Both the position numbers and the translations under genes were made by a program. The notes under the pieces are model-generated. The model was not told the origin of the DNA. It did no database searches and was given only the letters and a program-made list of their open reading frames with translations. Below are positions 25,600 to 37,427 of a stretch of 64,000 nt of DNA, in pieces; positions within the stretch are counted from its first letter, which is position 1; each line of letters begins with the position of its first letter. This DNA is from Physcomitrium patens. Its lineage: Eukaryota; Streptophyta; Bryopsida; Funariales; Funariaceae. The stretch covers positions 9,742,408 through 9,806,407 of the forward strand of contig NC_037254.1 in the NCBI RefSeq assembly GCF_000002425.4, given 5' to 3'.

Positions 25600-28500
25600 T
25601 GTAGTTATTCCTTACAATAGGCATTCACATTAATCTTTGAGTTTTTTTTTTAGCTTTCTTTAACTATGCCTTTATTGTTGCATGTAGCTTTGACAAAATA
25701 TTTGTCAAATCTTTTGCCACATGATCATCAATTTTTGAAAAATTAAAAGTATCTAGTTGTGGATAATAACCATAATTGGCAAAAAAAAATATTTTTTGAA
25801 TAGAAAAATATACCAAATTATTATATGCAAATTTTGCCAATGACAAAAAAAATTTCCAATCATCCTCATAATAATTAATAATATACTTGAAATACTACTC
25901 TGAAACTTGATTCATCCATTCCATTTATCCATTAGTTTGAAGTTGAAAAGCTAAAGAGAACTTTATATCCACCTTTAAAACCTTGAAAAGGATTCTTCAA
26001 AATCTTGATAAAAATTGAGTCCTCCTAATCAATATAATATCTTTGGATAATCAATAATAGTAATAGATGTTAAAAAAAAATTAGACATTTCTTCATCTAT
26101 GATAGATTTTTTATATAGTACAAAATATACTATCTTGGTAAAATAATCTATTATTATAAATATAAAATCATACAAATTTAAGACTGAAGGATCCATAATA
26201 AAATCCATAGAAATAAAAGACCATAGTTGTTTTGAAATAAGTAATGGCTAATCCATAAGATTGATAATGAAGAATTTTTGATATTGAATAAATATCACAT
26301 GATTCTATACAATCTTTAACTACCTTATATATTTGAAACTACCAAAAATCTCTTAATATTAGTTCCAAAGTCTTATTATATCCAAAATGTCTAATTGCAA
26401 GAAAGTCATAACAAGCTTGAAGAACTTGTAATCATATTTTTTCTTCTAAAATATATAATTATTCCTTAAAATAAAATATATTATTTTAAAACTCAAACTT
26501 AAAAGTATTATAAGACTTAAAAGAATTATTCTTGATATCATGAATAAGAAGATCAAAGGACATATTTGATTGAATTTTCTTAACAAAGATTGAATCAATA
26601 GTCTTGTTGATTTTATTACTTAAAGATAAAAATATTCTAGCTTTAAAAAAATCATTCTTAACAATGATTCAAAATATGTGCCAATATGAAGTACTTAATA
26701 TTTTTATAATTTATATATAGTAATTGGAGTCAAGGTTTTTTTTTAGATAATGATGTCATTCTTGAAATGAATCTAGAATTGCAAGAAGCTCTTTGTCAGG
26801 GATCTTATAGATAATCTTGGTTGCTAAAAATTTCTTAGAATAAAAAACTATTGGGTAGAGCTTATCACCTGCTCTTATTTGTAACAAAATTATAGTTATA
26901 GCAAAGTTTGATGCATTTTTTTTTCTTGAAGAATGCATCGGAAAAATTGACACAATACAAAATTGATGCAAAAATAAATGATGTCTTCAAAGCTTCAAAA
27001 GATGCTTCAACTTCTTTTGTCTACTCAAGTTTATTTTTACATGTCAAACGTATAAGAAGAGCTGCAACTTGAATTTTTTTTTTAATGGAGATCTAATAAT
27101 AATTAATAAATTCTAAAAAAATATTTTAAATCTTTTATTATTCTAAAAATATTTTAATCTATAATAGTTTGGATCTTCTTTAGATCCACTATTAGAACTT
27201 TGTTGGAAATCACATATCTTTAAGAAATCAAGTTAAGTAGTATGAAATAAATACTTTTTCATCTTAGCATATAATCCTACATCTCTTAATTTTTATAATA
27301 TACAAAAAATATGAAGGTCATATTCTTTTATGTTCTTAGAGTAGATTAGAATATTGTCTAAATATGAGATAATAAAATTATTAAGAAACTCAAAAAAAAA
27401 TAACATTCATAAGATATTGAAAAGTACTTGGTGCATTTGTGAATCCAAAAGGCATGACATTATATTCAAAATATCCATTCTTAGTTTAAAAAATAGTCTT
27501 CTATTCATTTCATTCTTTGATACAAACTAGATTGTATATTCTTTGTAGATCTATTATTGTATAGATCTTTGTTTAATTGAATTGATCAAAAAGTCTTGAA
27601 ATGAGAGCTAAGAAAAATCTATTCTTCATAGTGATCTTGTTAAGTCCTCAATAATCCACGTATATCTATAAAGATCCATCGTTTAACTTTATAAATACGA
27701 TAGGAGCTCTTATTAAAAAATTTAAATGACATATGAAGTTTTTAGTCAATTTCTCATTATTATATTATTTTAATGTAGCCAATTCATTCTACAATAAGCT
27801 ATAGATCAGTCCAAATGATAGTTGAGCTCCTTCTTGAAAATCAATTGAACAATCATAAGATTGATGTTTTGAAAAAATAACTCTATTTTTTTTAAAAACA
27901 TCTTGGAAATCTTGATACTAGTTAGGAATATCACTTGAAGTCTTTTTACTATCAAAAATGGACATGGATATATAGTAAAAGATGATCTTTTTTTTATGAC
28001 ATATATGAAAGCTCTTGCATTTATTAATAAGGATTTAGATATACTAGACTTATATATTCTACTTGATTAATAGGATTTTGAATTAAACTACTAAAAATAT
28101 TAAGGTTACAAAAAATCTCATCTATTTTAAATTTATATTTTTTTAACCATGATAATCTTAAAATAATCAAATTGAAAAAAAAATCTTATAACATTAGATA
28201 TTAGTATACTATTATGATCTTTAATTACTACATCTAAAAAAATAGTCTCTTAAATAAAATCTTCAAAAGATAAAAAATGACAATCTATGATTCTACATGT
28301 ATGGATTTAATTTTCTTGATTAAAGATATTTCTTATTTTTTGAAAAAGTCTTCATATGTAAAATATATTAAGGCTCTTAAATCTAATAATGCAAAGACTT
28401 TATGATTTTTAGGTCCTAAACATACATCTATAATAAAACATGGTGAGATATCTGAAGACAAAATAAGGCCTTTATTAGATATTATGTATGATTCCAATTA
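25600..28500 (-). pseudogene. gypsy pol relic: protease, RT, RNase H, integrase
   Basis: Minus-strand blocks in transcript order. A protease-like segment sits at about 28390-28430, where the DSG active site reads DLR. RT includes [20 protein letters not shown] near 27430-27490 and YLDNILIYSK near 27335-27375. RNase H is at about 26756-26971 with FAITIILLQ and LYPIVFYSKKF. The integrase C-terminal part is at 25664-25846 with LAKFAYNNLVYFS and FFANYGYYPQLDTF. Order (RT-RNase H before integrase) and residues place it in Ty3/gypsy. Stops and frameshifts inactivate it. Confidence 0.8.
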
Positions 28501-29818
28501 CATGATCTTTATTGTAGCTGAAAAAACTTATTTTTTGATACATTGTCTTTTTTAGCAATTGTGCTTTTTATTTTGTGATTGAATTATTTTTTTGAACAAT
28601 GTTGAGCAATGTACTTAGCTTCTTCATAATATAAGCACAAATCCTCTTGATGATGTTGAGTCTTTTCTTGCTCTGTGATGAAATTAAAATGTACTATATC
28701 AATTTGTATTAGTTTTGGCTTTGATGAATAAGTTTATGAAAAATTGGAAGTTGCCATTATGACTTGACTTATTTCTCTCCAACTAAGCCTTTGTTCTTAA
28801 TGCCTTTCCAATAATTTATCGTCACAAGCAATGGCTTAAGCAATAAATTATTTCAAAGATTTTGCTTTTGGCATTGCCAATAACAAATCTTTGAAATTAT
28901 TCTTCAATCCATATCAAAATTAATTGATAAGGGCTTTGTCATTCCAATCCACATTACAAGTGATGTTTTAGAATTTAGCAGCATATATGGTGGCTGACTA
29001 TGATCTTTATTGTAAAAATAAGAGCTTAATTTTTTCTACTTTTTTTTTATTGCTTTCTTCAAATATAGGTATAAATACTTCTAATAATTAATTCAAATCA
29101 TAAAGGAGTTGTAAATCTTTTTCCATCAAAGGTACAAACCACAAAAGAATACTTTCAGATAGAAATGTGCCTTTAAATCTAACTTGAGTAAATCCATTAG
29201 GATATTGGAAGAGATGCAAGCTTAGATAAAACTTGACTTATTATAGAATTCTTTAAAACTTTGATCTTCTCCCATCAAACTTTTTAGGCATACTAATACT
29301 TGTCTCCATCGTACTTGCAAATATAAAACTTTTTGGATTTGGTTGTGAGGTTGATCTACTTGCTTCTTTTAATTGTACAACTTCTTGATATAGATTCTAA
29401 ACTTCTTTTATAGACATAGGATTAATGTTTCCATGGTTGGTACTAGTGATACATAAAATTTCTATCTTAAGAGTCTTGACAAGTTTGTGGAAATATAAAA
29501 TAGTTGTAAATCGATTCTCACTTTTGCCAAGTATAGCATCTATGATTTTTTTCCTTTGATTTCAAACTACTTAATAAATCTATAAGTCAAATTAGAGGAA
29601 AGTAATCTGCAACCTCTAATATCAAATGATAAGTTCTACAAAGAAGGCTAATCCACTCACTTTAAAAAAAAAAAAAAAAAAAAAAATCAATGTTAGAAAA
29701 TAAAATAGTTTGTTTAAAGGTGGATAATCTATAACCTTAAAAATACAACAATAGAAGTAGAATAATCCACTTACTTTTAAAACAAGTCAAAAATAATGAA
29801 TTAGTACTCTTGTCAAAT
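28501..29818 (-). pseudogene. gypsy gag region and leader, decayed
   Basis: This lies between the 5' LTR and the protease relic, where gag must be. No long frame survives. Its counterpart in the + copy (about 60160-60560) shows gag-like sequence, so the assignment rests mainly on position. A 23-A tract is at about 29665-29687. Confidence 0.5.
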
Positions 29819-30346
29819 TATCAAAAGATATGAATTTTAAAGAAATAAAATCTCAATACACTCTTGTGTTACTCAAAAAGACTAAAAAATCACTCAAAGA
29901 TGATAATATATCAGATTGATAAAGTCAAGAAGACTAGAAAGTCTTGAAATAAGACTAAGGATTAGAAAGACATTGACAAGAGTGAAGAAGGCTTCACTCT
30001 TGCTTCCATATATATTCTTTAACTAAGAGCTACATGGTGATATGCTATAAGATCTCTAACACGTGTTGATTTTACTAGTTACATGTCTTAACTTATAAAG
30101 AAAGTTATCTATATGTCGGTCATATAATTAGCTTGTTTCACAAGCTATTAACACATATGATATGTGACTAACTTGTTGACTAAGTTTTTAGCCTTCAAAT
30201 TAATTATAAATACATATAAAGTCAAAGTAGCATCTATAAAGCTTCTAAGAAGATTCTCTAGAAGATATTATGAAATTAATCTTCTTTTACATACTTCTAC
30301 TTAATCATATAGATAATTTTTGGAATAAACATGTATATCTATGACA
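29819..30346 (-). repeat. 5' LTR of the nested gypsy element
   Basis: Pairs with 24588-25127 in the same orientation. Outer end is TGTCATAG in minus sense; inner end is TTTTGATA, followed by ATTTGACAAGAG, where the primer-binding site should be. I could not match that site to a tRNA. Confidence 0.86.
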
Positions 30347-30351
30347 CCTCT

Positions 30352-32535
30352 ACAATAATTTTTATAAAATACATTTAGAAATAAGATTACAATGAACCTA
30401 GCTCTATAGTTGTTTCATTATTAATTCCTTTACATAAAGATGGAAATGTAGAAGCCTCAAATAAGATTTAGCAATATTTAGATGTTTTCTATGTTTTATC
30501 ACTAAAAATATATTAGAATTTTTTTAAATTTTAAGCTTCAATATAAAAGCCACAATATTCAATGGTTAAAAGTCTTTCTGTCAAATCTATATATTGTATA
30601 TTATAAACTTGATGGAAAGTTAGATGATATGCTTGCTAGACAAACATAGATAATATTAACAAAAAAATTATAATATGTGCAAAAAATGATGTAACCAAAA
30701 AATATTTTATACAAAAAATTTCAAAATACTATACATAGAAAGAAAAACACTAGTACAAAATAATCTATAGTTGAGCCAAAGTTGTTGGATAAGTATATAG
30801 TTGCAATTTGTTTCAAGACAAACGATACTACATGTACTTATTCTTGCTCTATATTTAAGATCTTCATTCTTTTATACATCTCCAAAAATTTCATCATTTA
30901 TTTTATCTTTCATTTTGAGATGTAGCTAGTGCCTTTAGATATTTGATAGATAATACTAAGTGGCTTTATGCAATGAATGATGTTAAAAAATACAAATGCC
31001 AATTACATTCAAATTATTGTTCATCTAAATTTTTCTTTTTAAAAAACCTTCAAATATTAAAAATTTATGAAATACAAATATCTTCCCTATGACCAAAGAT
31101 TTTTTGTGATTTATATTTACAATGAGGTGTTGTTGCTGCTAATCATTCTATTTCTATTATAAAAAATATGTTGGATATTTAATCATATCTTTTTAAAAAT
31201 TAAAAATATTTAATTGAGTTTTTAGGTCCATTTAATTTAAATGAGAAGATTGCCAAATAATTCACACTTGCTTAAGGTGGCCAATTGTTTGCCATATGTC
31301 ATATGACCTTATTGAGATGAACATTATTCTAAATAGAATTTTATTACTAAATAATGAGCAATAAGTTTTGTATAATGTAGTTATTGCTACTAAGAGCAAT
31401 GAAGTTTGTAATGAAAGATTTTTTTTTTTTTTTAATTTATAGCCTTGGCTATACAAGAAAAACTTTTATCTAGAAGCTTTTGTTGGCCTATTATAAAAAA
31501 AAAAATAATAAATTGCTATAGTTGTTGTTTCTTCTAGCATTATAGCATTGCTACTTCGACATGGAAAAATAACTCGTTTAATCTTAATAACTATGCAAAT
31601 TATAACATTACAAAAAAATCAAAATTAAAAAGATTGATTAAGATTGCTAAAATATTCATATAGAATGAAGCTCCAATAACCAATAAGATGGCCTTTGAAG
31701 TTGTAGAAAAGTTGCAATAAGATATAATTATTGTTGATCAATTATTTGGTGAAAATCTTTTTGTATTGGACAAGGAATTTTGACAAATTTTGCTTGTTTT
31801 TTTTTTTATTATGGAACAAGAACACAAATTATTAATACAAGCTTAAAGTTTTCTTACTTATGGTTATATGTACAAAAAATATAACTTATAACTAATATAT
31901 GATTGTGCCAAGCTAATGGACAAAAATAATAATTAAAAATATCTTTTATAGAGTATTTACTTTACATTAGTAATATATATATATATATATATATATATTA
32001 TTTATCATAATAAAGAAGAAATTATAATCTATATTTCTAAAAAAAATATTATTTGTAAAATTATTGATGAATTTATTCAAAAGGTCTATAACAATATTTT
32101 TGACAATGCCAATAATCACATAAAAAATTGCACAATTTTATCTACTATAAACTCATTTATCAATGCGCTTAATCTTCAAATCTTACAAAAAAAATTCAAT
32201 AAAGAAATAGAATTTTTTCTATATATTCAAAATTCCTTGATAATATTGGCAATCATACAATTTATATTGTTGAGTTTTTCAATAGTCTTTCTATAAATGA
32301 ATTGTTATTTCATTCACCAAAGTTGAAGGTTGGAATTCCACGTAATTGTGTTATGAAACATGACAAGAAGAATTTGCAATAGAATACAACTTATTGTGGA
32401 TATCTTTATTCCATGTATCATCATTGCTAAAGTTGTAATTGGTATTAAAGCAAGTAAAAAAGTCTTTATTCTCCAAATAAACTTTGAAACAAGTAATTTC
32501 AAACTTCTTTATATATTAAGGCAAAGAGAGTCTAT

Positions 32536-32567
<32 letters not shown>

Positions 32568-32575
32568 CCTGATAA
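30352..32575 (+). pseudogene. Helitron helicase (PIF1-type) region, right fragment of the split element
   Basis: Resumes exactly where 24587 stops: INVTICS plus TIIFIKYI rebuilds the conserved block before KYIHK in Helitron proteins. Later segments are NVEASNKI and QYLDVFY (separated by a stop); the helicase block NEAPITNKMAFEVVEKLQ at about 31664-31717; LDKEF, stop, QILLVF at about 31768-31800, matching GGDFRQILPV; and the C-terminal block ICNRIQLIVDIFIPCIIIAK then VFILQINF. The Walker B region WDEAPM reads stop-N-E-A-P-I, and the Arg of GGDFRQ is TGA. The ORF is dead. The T-rich run at about 32539-32567 follows it. Confidence 0.8.
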
Positions 32576-33340
32576 TCAACAAATCCCAAGGTCAAACAAT
32601 CTATTTCTTGGAATTTTATTTGCCAAAACTTATATTCTTTCATGGGCAATTATATATTGCATTTGTTGTGCATTGAATCCAAACATAGCATTACACTACT
32701 TTCTAATAACATTAATTCTTTAAATATATTAAAAATATTATTTATAATGAAATATTAAAATATTGATATTTTTATAATTGTATGACAATAAAAATTTTAT
32801 ATTTTTCTTTATTCAATGCAAAGTAAGAGCTCCAATGCTTATATATATATATACAAAACATATAATTTTAAAACCAAAAAATAAGATTAAAAATTTAATT
32901 AATATATATATAATTTAAAATATACATGATTCATTACATTATATAGTAATACTTTTATATATTTAAAATAACCACTATAAACAACTAAATTAAAATGGAT
33001 GTAAATCTTTTGTATTTTAATTTTTTGGAAACAAACATTCATGAATATTAGCATTGAAAATATCCCAAAATTTAAAGTATGCACAAATAAAAATTTATTA
33101 AAATTTTTAAAAAATTGATCAAGAATTAATCTTAATCAAAGATGATCTTGGAAACATTTGTCTCAAAATCATATTTGATTCAAAATTTCCACAAAGTACC
33201 ATATAGCATAAAACCATGAAGATTTTCCCCTATAACCATAGTATTATTAATATTATCATCATCATTTGTAGAAGTTTGAATAATTATCACAAGGAAAAGT
33301 TCTCTCCGGCATGACTCCAAGACGGGGAAGGACACCAACT
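32576..33340. other. AT-rich DNA between the Helitron and the second gene island
   Basis: No gene or terminal Helitron hairpin (CTRR end) recognised. Composition switches sharply to GC-rich near 33300. Confidence 0.5.
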
Positions 33341-33730
33341 CCATCTTTCTATCTTTATCTGGTTTCTCTCTCTATCTCTTTAGCGTTCGTTCTCCGTTCT
33401 CTCTTTCTACCTCCACGTCTCAATCTGGTTCGGGTGCGTGGGGAGTGATGCAGGGAAGAGAAATGCTCCAGCAATGAGAGGTGTTCGTGCTTCATCCCGA
33501 GGTCCCGTGTGGCCACGCTCTCAGGGAGGGAGGGTCCGCGGAGAAGGAGGAGGAGCCCACGCCACTCGCCCGCCGTGAGTGACCATCCCTCCTCCTCACC
33601 CCCATGGCCGTGGAACAAACACTCCCCTTCGCCATCCCCCACCTCGCATTGCAGCCATCTCGCACTGCACCCCCTCGTCTCTGCTCATGAGGAGGTCAGT
33701 TCCCCCCCTCCTCCTTGTTGTTGTTGTTGC

Positions 33731-33785
33731 TCCTCTCTCTCTCTCTCTCTCTCTCTCTCCCCCTGTTTGTTTGTTTGTTTGTTTT
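33731..33785 (+). repeat. (CT)n and (TTTG)n tracts in the DUF3067 gene leader
   Basis: About 13 CT units followed by five TTTG units, just upstream of the putative uORF. CT-rich 5' leaders are common in plants. Confidence 0.8.
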
Positions 33786-33810
33786 GCTCTTCGTGAGGTT
33801 TCGTAGCGTG

Positions 33811-34493
33811 ATGGCCGTGCTGGAGGATCTTCAGCTGAAGTCTGGTCCGTTGATTGCGTGGCACGAGACGGGAGAGATGGACTTTTCGTCCAAGAGGGAG
33901 TGAGTGTTGTGAGTTGGTTCTCTTCTCGTGTGAAAGAGTCCGGAGTGACCCTCCGCATCGTTTCTCATTCCGCAATTGGCCATGGTTAGATGTGAATCAT
34001 GGATTTTGTATCCTAGGATTTTAGGTTTAGGACCTACGAGGTCTAGAATTGTAAGCTGTTGGCTGCTGCTCGATTAGAATGTGGTTGATTTTTGAAATTG
34101 AGTCGCGGAATCCTCCCTGGCTGGAGAAGTTGTGGCTAATCAGAGTTTTTAGATAAGAAAGGTGGACGATCGGTATCGGTGTTTTACAATGGATGTATGA
34201 ATTGAGCTTTCGTGACAGCAGTGAATTGGATTTATCTCACTAGGGATCACTGCATGACGATTACCTTCTAGCACTGTTGTTAAGTTGGCGCACAGTCATA
34301 CTCAGGGACAGAATTCTTGACATTCGGTTTAAGTGTAATCGATCTACCGAGGAGTGAGGTGCTCCGAAAGGCTAAGTACTGAGTCTGTCTAGTTGTCCAT
34401 TTCCTTGTCTGCGTTGAACTGCCGTGTTGGGATGGATTTCTGGATTGGAAGCAGTGCGGTAAATCTCATTTTCTTTACTTGTTTGGCAGTTAA
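33811..34493 (+). promoter_or_regulatory. Putative uORF spanning the leader intron of the DUF3067 gene
   Basis: ATG at 33811 opens MAVLEDLQLKSG and runs to a strong donor (GTGAGTG at 33900). A leader acceptor TTTGGCAG ends at 34489. If spliced, codon GA|T gives Asp, and the next codon, TAA at 34491, ends a 30-residue peptide. The main ATG follows 29 bases later. Splicing is predicted, not shown. If the intron is retained, the frame ends at 33901 (TGA) with 30 residues. Confidence 0.5.
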
Positions 34494-34522
34494 TCCATTT
34501 GCTCCACGGGGTGATAGAACAG

Positions 34523-36079
34523 ATGGCAACTTCCTTGTCTGTGTCTTGCAAACTCTTTATCACTTCCTACAGGTCTGAAGTTTTTGGACATTGCGGCGAT
34601 GTGAACCAGGGAAGATCTGCATTGAAAAATGTATCATTATCTAATGCTTGGTTAGGATCAAAGAGATCGCTTCGACAACTCCATGCGCGAAGTTGGCAAA
34701 ATCAGGAAGGGAAGACAGGACCCCTTCCATGCCAGGCTCTATTCGGAAGGAAAGCTCCCAAGGACGAGAATGAAGCCGATGACGCTGGTGACGCCGATGA
34801 TGGTTCAAGTGATAACGACTCGGCTAAAGTATCTCTTTCTTTCTAAGATTGATTACCCAACTTTACGTTAACTTTGCAGATGTCCTTGCTGGTACTTGGA
34901 TTGTCGCACTGTTGTTTGTATTAGATACTACTTTTTGGCGATGATCGTGATTAGCGAGCTTGTTCTTTAAAGTTTACTCAATATCATATGGGTTGTGTCT
35001 TTGCTTTACACTGCATACAGCATATTATGCAACAGCCAAAAATCATGGTCAGTTTTAAGTCAAGACATGTCTTTCGTCTTTCTTCATCCATTGGCTTCTA
35101 CTACAGGCGTGCTGCAATCGTTCATTAATAGATAGCGAAGAATAGAAGTTGTGTTTCACGTGATGTTTTCGTTTCATTTAGGTGAGTTCAGAGGCTTTTC
35201 GGCAACAGATGCAACGCATGGTAAACAGTGCCAATGACGACGCTTCTTTTCGAGGAATTGATTTGGCGACACTAATAAGAAAGAAGTACGGGAAATCTTA
35301 TGATGTGCAATTTGTGAAGAAAGTAAGTTCATTACCTACGTTTTGACAAGTAAAGATTAACTGTTTCATACAGGAAGGCACAATTCTGTTGAGATGTTCT
35401 GCCTCTGATTGCAGCAATTCATAACATCTGAGCTCCACTCTGGCTATAATGCAGGAATTTATGGGTCGCCAGCTCTTGGCCATGAATGTGATGTGGAAGT
35501 ATCGTGAGCAGGTGAAGCGCATTGGATCATCCGCCCCAAATAGCTTTCAATCTAGCATAAGTTTTAAATGTTAAGTTTCATGTTGTTTATCAACTTTCAC
35601 GAGGAAGGTGTAATTTGAAATCACCGCAGGGTCGTTCCATTGTTGTACTTACTTCTGTTTTTCTCCTCAGCGTTCCTTTCCTTTAACAGAGGAGGAATAC
35701 CTGCTGCGTTTAGATGATGTTGCCAACAATTTGAGATGCTGGGGAGCTGTCGGTCTCGTCCGCAGTAGTCTTGAGAAGACCAAAGAACGACCCCGTATAG
35801 GCAAGGTACTGTATTACTACCTCACCCGAATGAACTTCAGGATTTTATCTTGTAATGGTGAGATTTGATGTACATGAATCTTCTACGCAAATAGTTGCAA
35901 CGAAGGACGCTCAATACTTAATGCTGGGTAAGAGTTTAAACTGTTGGTAACTCATGTCAAACAAGCAAATAACGTTGTCAAGCTTCATTATGAATGTCGC
36001 ACGCGGCTTGCAGGCGGTGAGCATTTTCATTGACCTTGACGAATCTGGAGGGAGGGCGAACGAATGGATAAACAGATGA
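34523..36079 (+). CDS. DUF3067-family protein, probably chloroplast-targeted
   Basis: Five coding exons: 34523-34828, 35182-35322, 35455-35511, 35671-35805, 36014-36079; every junction is in phase 0. Total 705 nt, 234 aa. The first ~75 residues (MATSLSVSCKLF...) are Ser/Arg/Lys-rich and acid-poor like a transit peptide. Then comes an acidic stretch (residues about 83-100). The conserved domain follows: IRKKYGKSYDVQFVKK, EFMGRQLLAMNVMWKYREQ, FPLTEEEYLLRLDDVAN, LRCWGAVGLVRSSLEK, and the C-terminal FIDLDESGGRANEW. These match DUF3067, a family of cyanobacteria and plastid-bearing eukaryotes with no established function. A noncoding first exon ending at 33899 is likely. Convergent with the GT47 gene. 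Confidence 0.9.
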
Positions 36080-37427
36080 AGTCAAACAAGGCCGTTGCAA
36101 ATTGCACATGCATTTGTAGATACTTATTCATCACAAATTGTACTTTACATTGATGGACCAAGTTTTGACCGTTGTCCTCGAGGATGCCTATGTTTACTAT
36201 CTCTATCCAGCTTGTGCACTGGAAGGTGTTGTGGGCAAACTGGACTGTAGAGATAGATTAAAATATTAGCGCCTACTTATTTGGACACGTACTTAAGTGA
36301 AAAAAGACGCTCCACTACTCAAATTGGAGGGTGCTTATCTGTATCAGTAAAATTGAACACGTTGATATTATTCAATTTATTATTCTCTGGGCTATTTTTT
36401 TAACTTGAAGATGAATAAGCTAGTGAAGATTACGTTTAGTGCATTTGCACAACATAGTTATTTAGTTGTTCAAATTTTTCGGTGTGAATTGACAAAAAAT
36501 GTGTTTGTGCACTTACGAAGTGAAGAAGTAATTAGATTGTAACAGTAATTTAAAGATGTGGAGAATAATTTATTATCATGTGCTCAATTTCCATTTCTGG
36601 TTCATGAAATTTTATAGATAAAGGGATTGTGGACACAGTTATGGTACTAAATTAAGTAAGTCAAATAATAATTTCTTAGCATAATAGCTGCCAAAGATTA
36701 ACGAGTACTACCCAGACGACAAACTTTCATCACGTTGAAAACATCCTGTATATCATTAGTTTTACAATATGAAATATGGAGCTTTACAATTTTCATTAGT
36801 GCTGCCAATCTCTGCCTTTTCTATCGATTGATACTCCATGCGGTCTCGTCTATAAATTTATCATACATTCGTGGATTTCAAATATCTCAATACACCTGAA
36901 TCAGCCACAGCAAAAACTTGGGTTAATGGTGTACTTTATTTCCAACCAACTTTCTCACAAAGAAGAACATGCATGGCACTTTAACAAACTATCATCGAAT
37001 TGGAAAAAGCCAACATCCCTCTAGCATATCACTAAAGGCGCATGAGCAGAAAAAAATTGATAACAATATCAAGCTAGAGACTCCAACGACAGATTAACTA
37101 ATTACTCCTACGCAAACTAAATGAGTATTGCTTGCAAAGTGCATAAGGAAAAGAATCCAACGATAGAGAAAAAGCTTTTTCGAAAAAAACACACACGCGC
37201 ACACACGTACATACATATATATAATGAATTTGACAATAAATAGATTTATTTTCTCACCTCCAAGGGGAACATGCAAGAAACCTAGGTGAAATTCAGCTCC
37301 TTGAAAGAAAAGAAAAGAAAAGAAAAAAAACTGTGATGGCAATAGCCGAAACAGTTCTTTAAAGTTCCTTTCCGTACACCAAGTTGGCTTGGTGCTCAGC
37401 GTCTTGAATCGACTCCTCTTTTCATGT
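36080..37427. other. Convergent intergenic region between DUF3067 and GT47 genes
   Basis: Moderately AT-rich and expected to include both 3' UTRs. A CA/AC-rich stretch at about 37189-37210 and AAAAG repeats at about 37308-37330 are simple sequence. No gene seen. Confidence 0.5.

Larger units (their letters stand above)
24588..30346 (-). mobile_element. Ty3/gypsy LTR retrotransposon, full-length but decayed, nested in a Helitron
   Basis: Two direct LTRs of 540 and 528 bp bound a 5.76-kb unit whose coding sense is on the minus strand. LTRs run from TGTCA to TTGATA, the latter probably TTGGCA originally, as seen in the copy at 59128. A purine tract abuts the 3' LTR (GAAAAAGAGAGAA at 25128-25140). 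Flanks GCTCT (24583-24587) and CCTCT (30347-30351) look like a 5-bp target duplication with one change. Inside, in transcript order, are gag, a protease relic, reverse transcriptase, RNase H and integrase, all broken by stops. Confidence 0.88.

Noticed and set aside
33355-33975. Several 60-120-codon frames in the DUF3067 leader
   Set aside because: They are rich in Arg, Ser and Pro from CT and TTTG repeats and are mutually overlapping; only the ATG at 33811 was kept as a uORF candidate.
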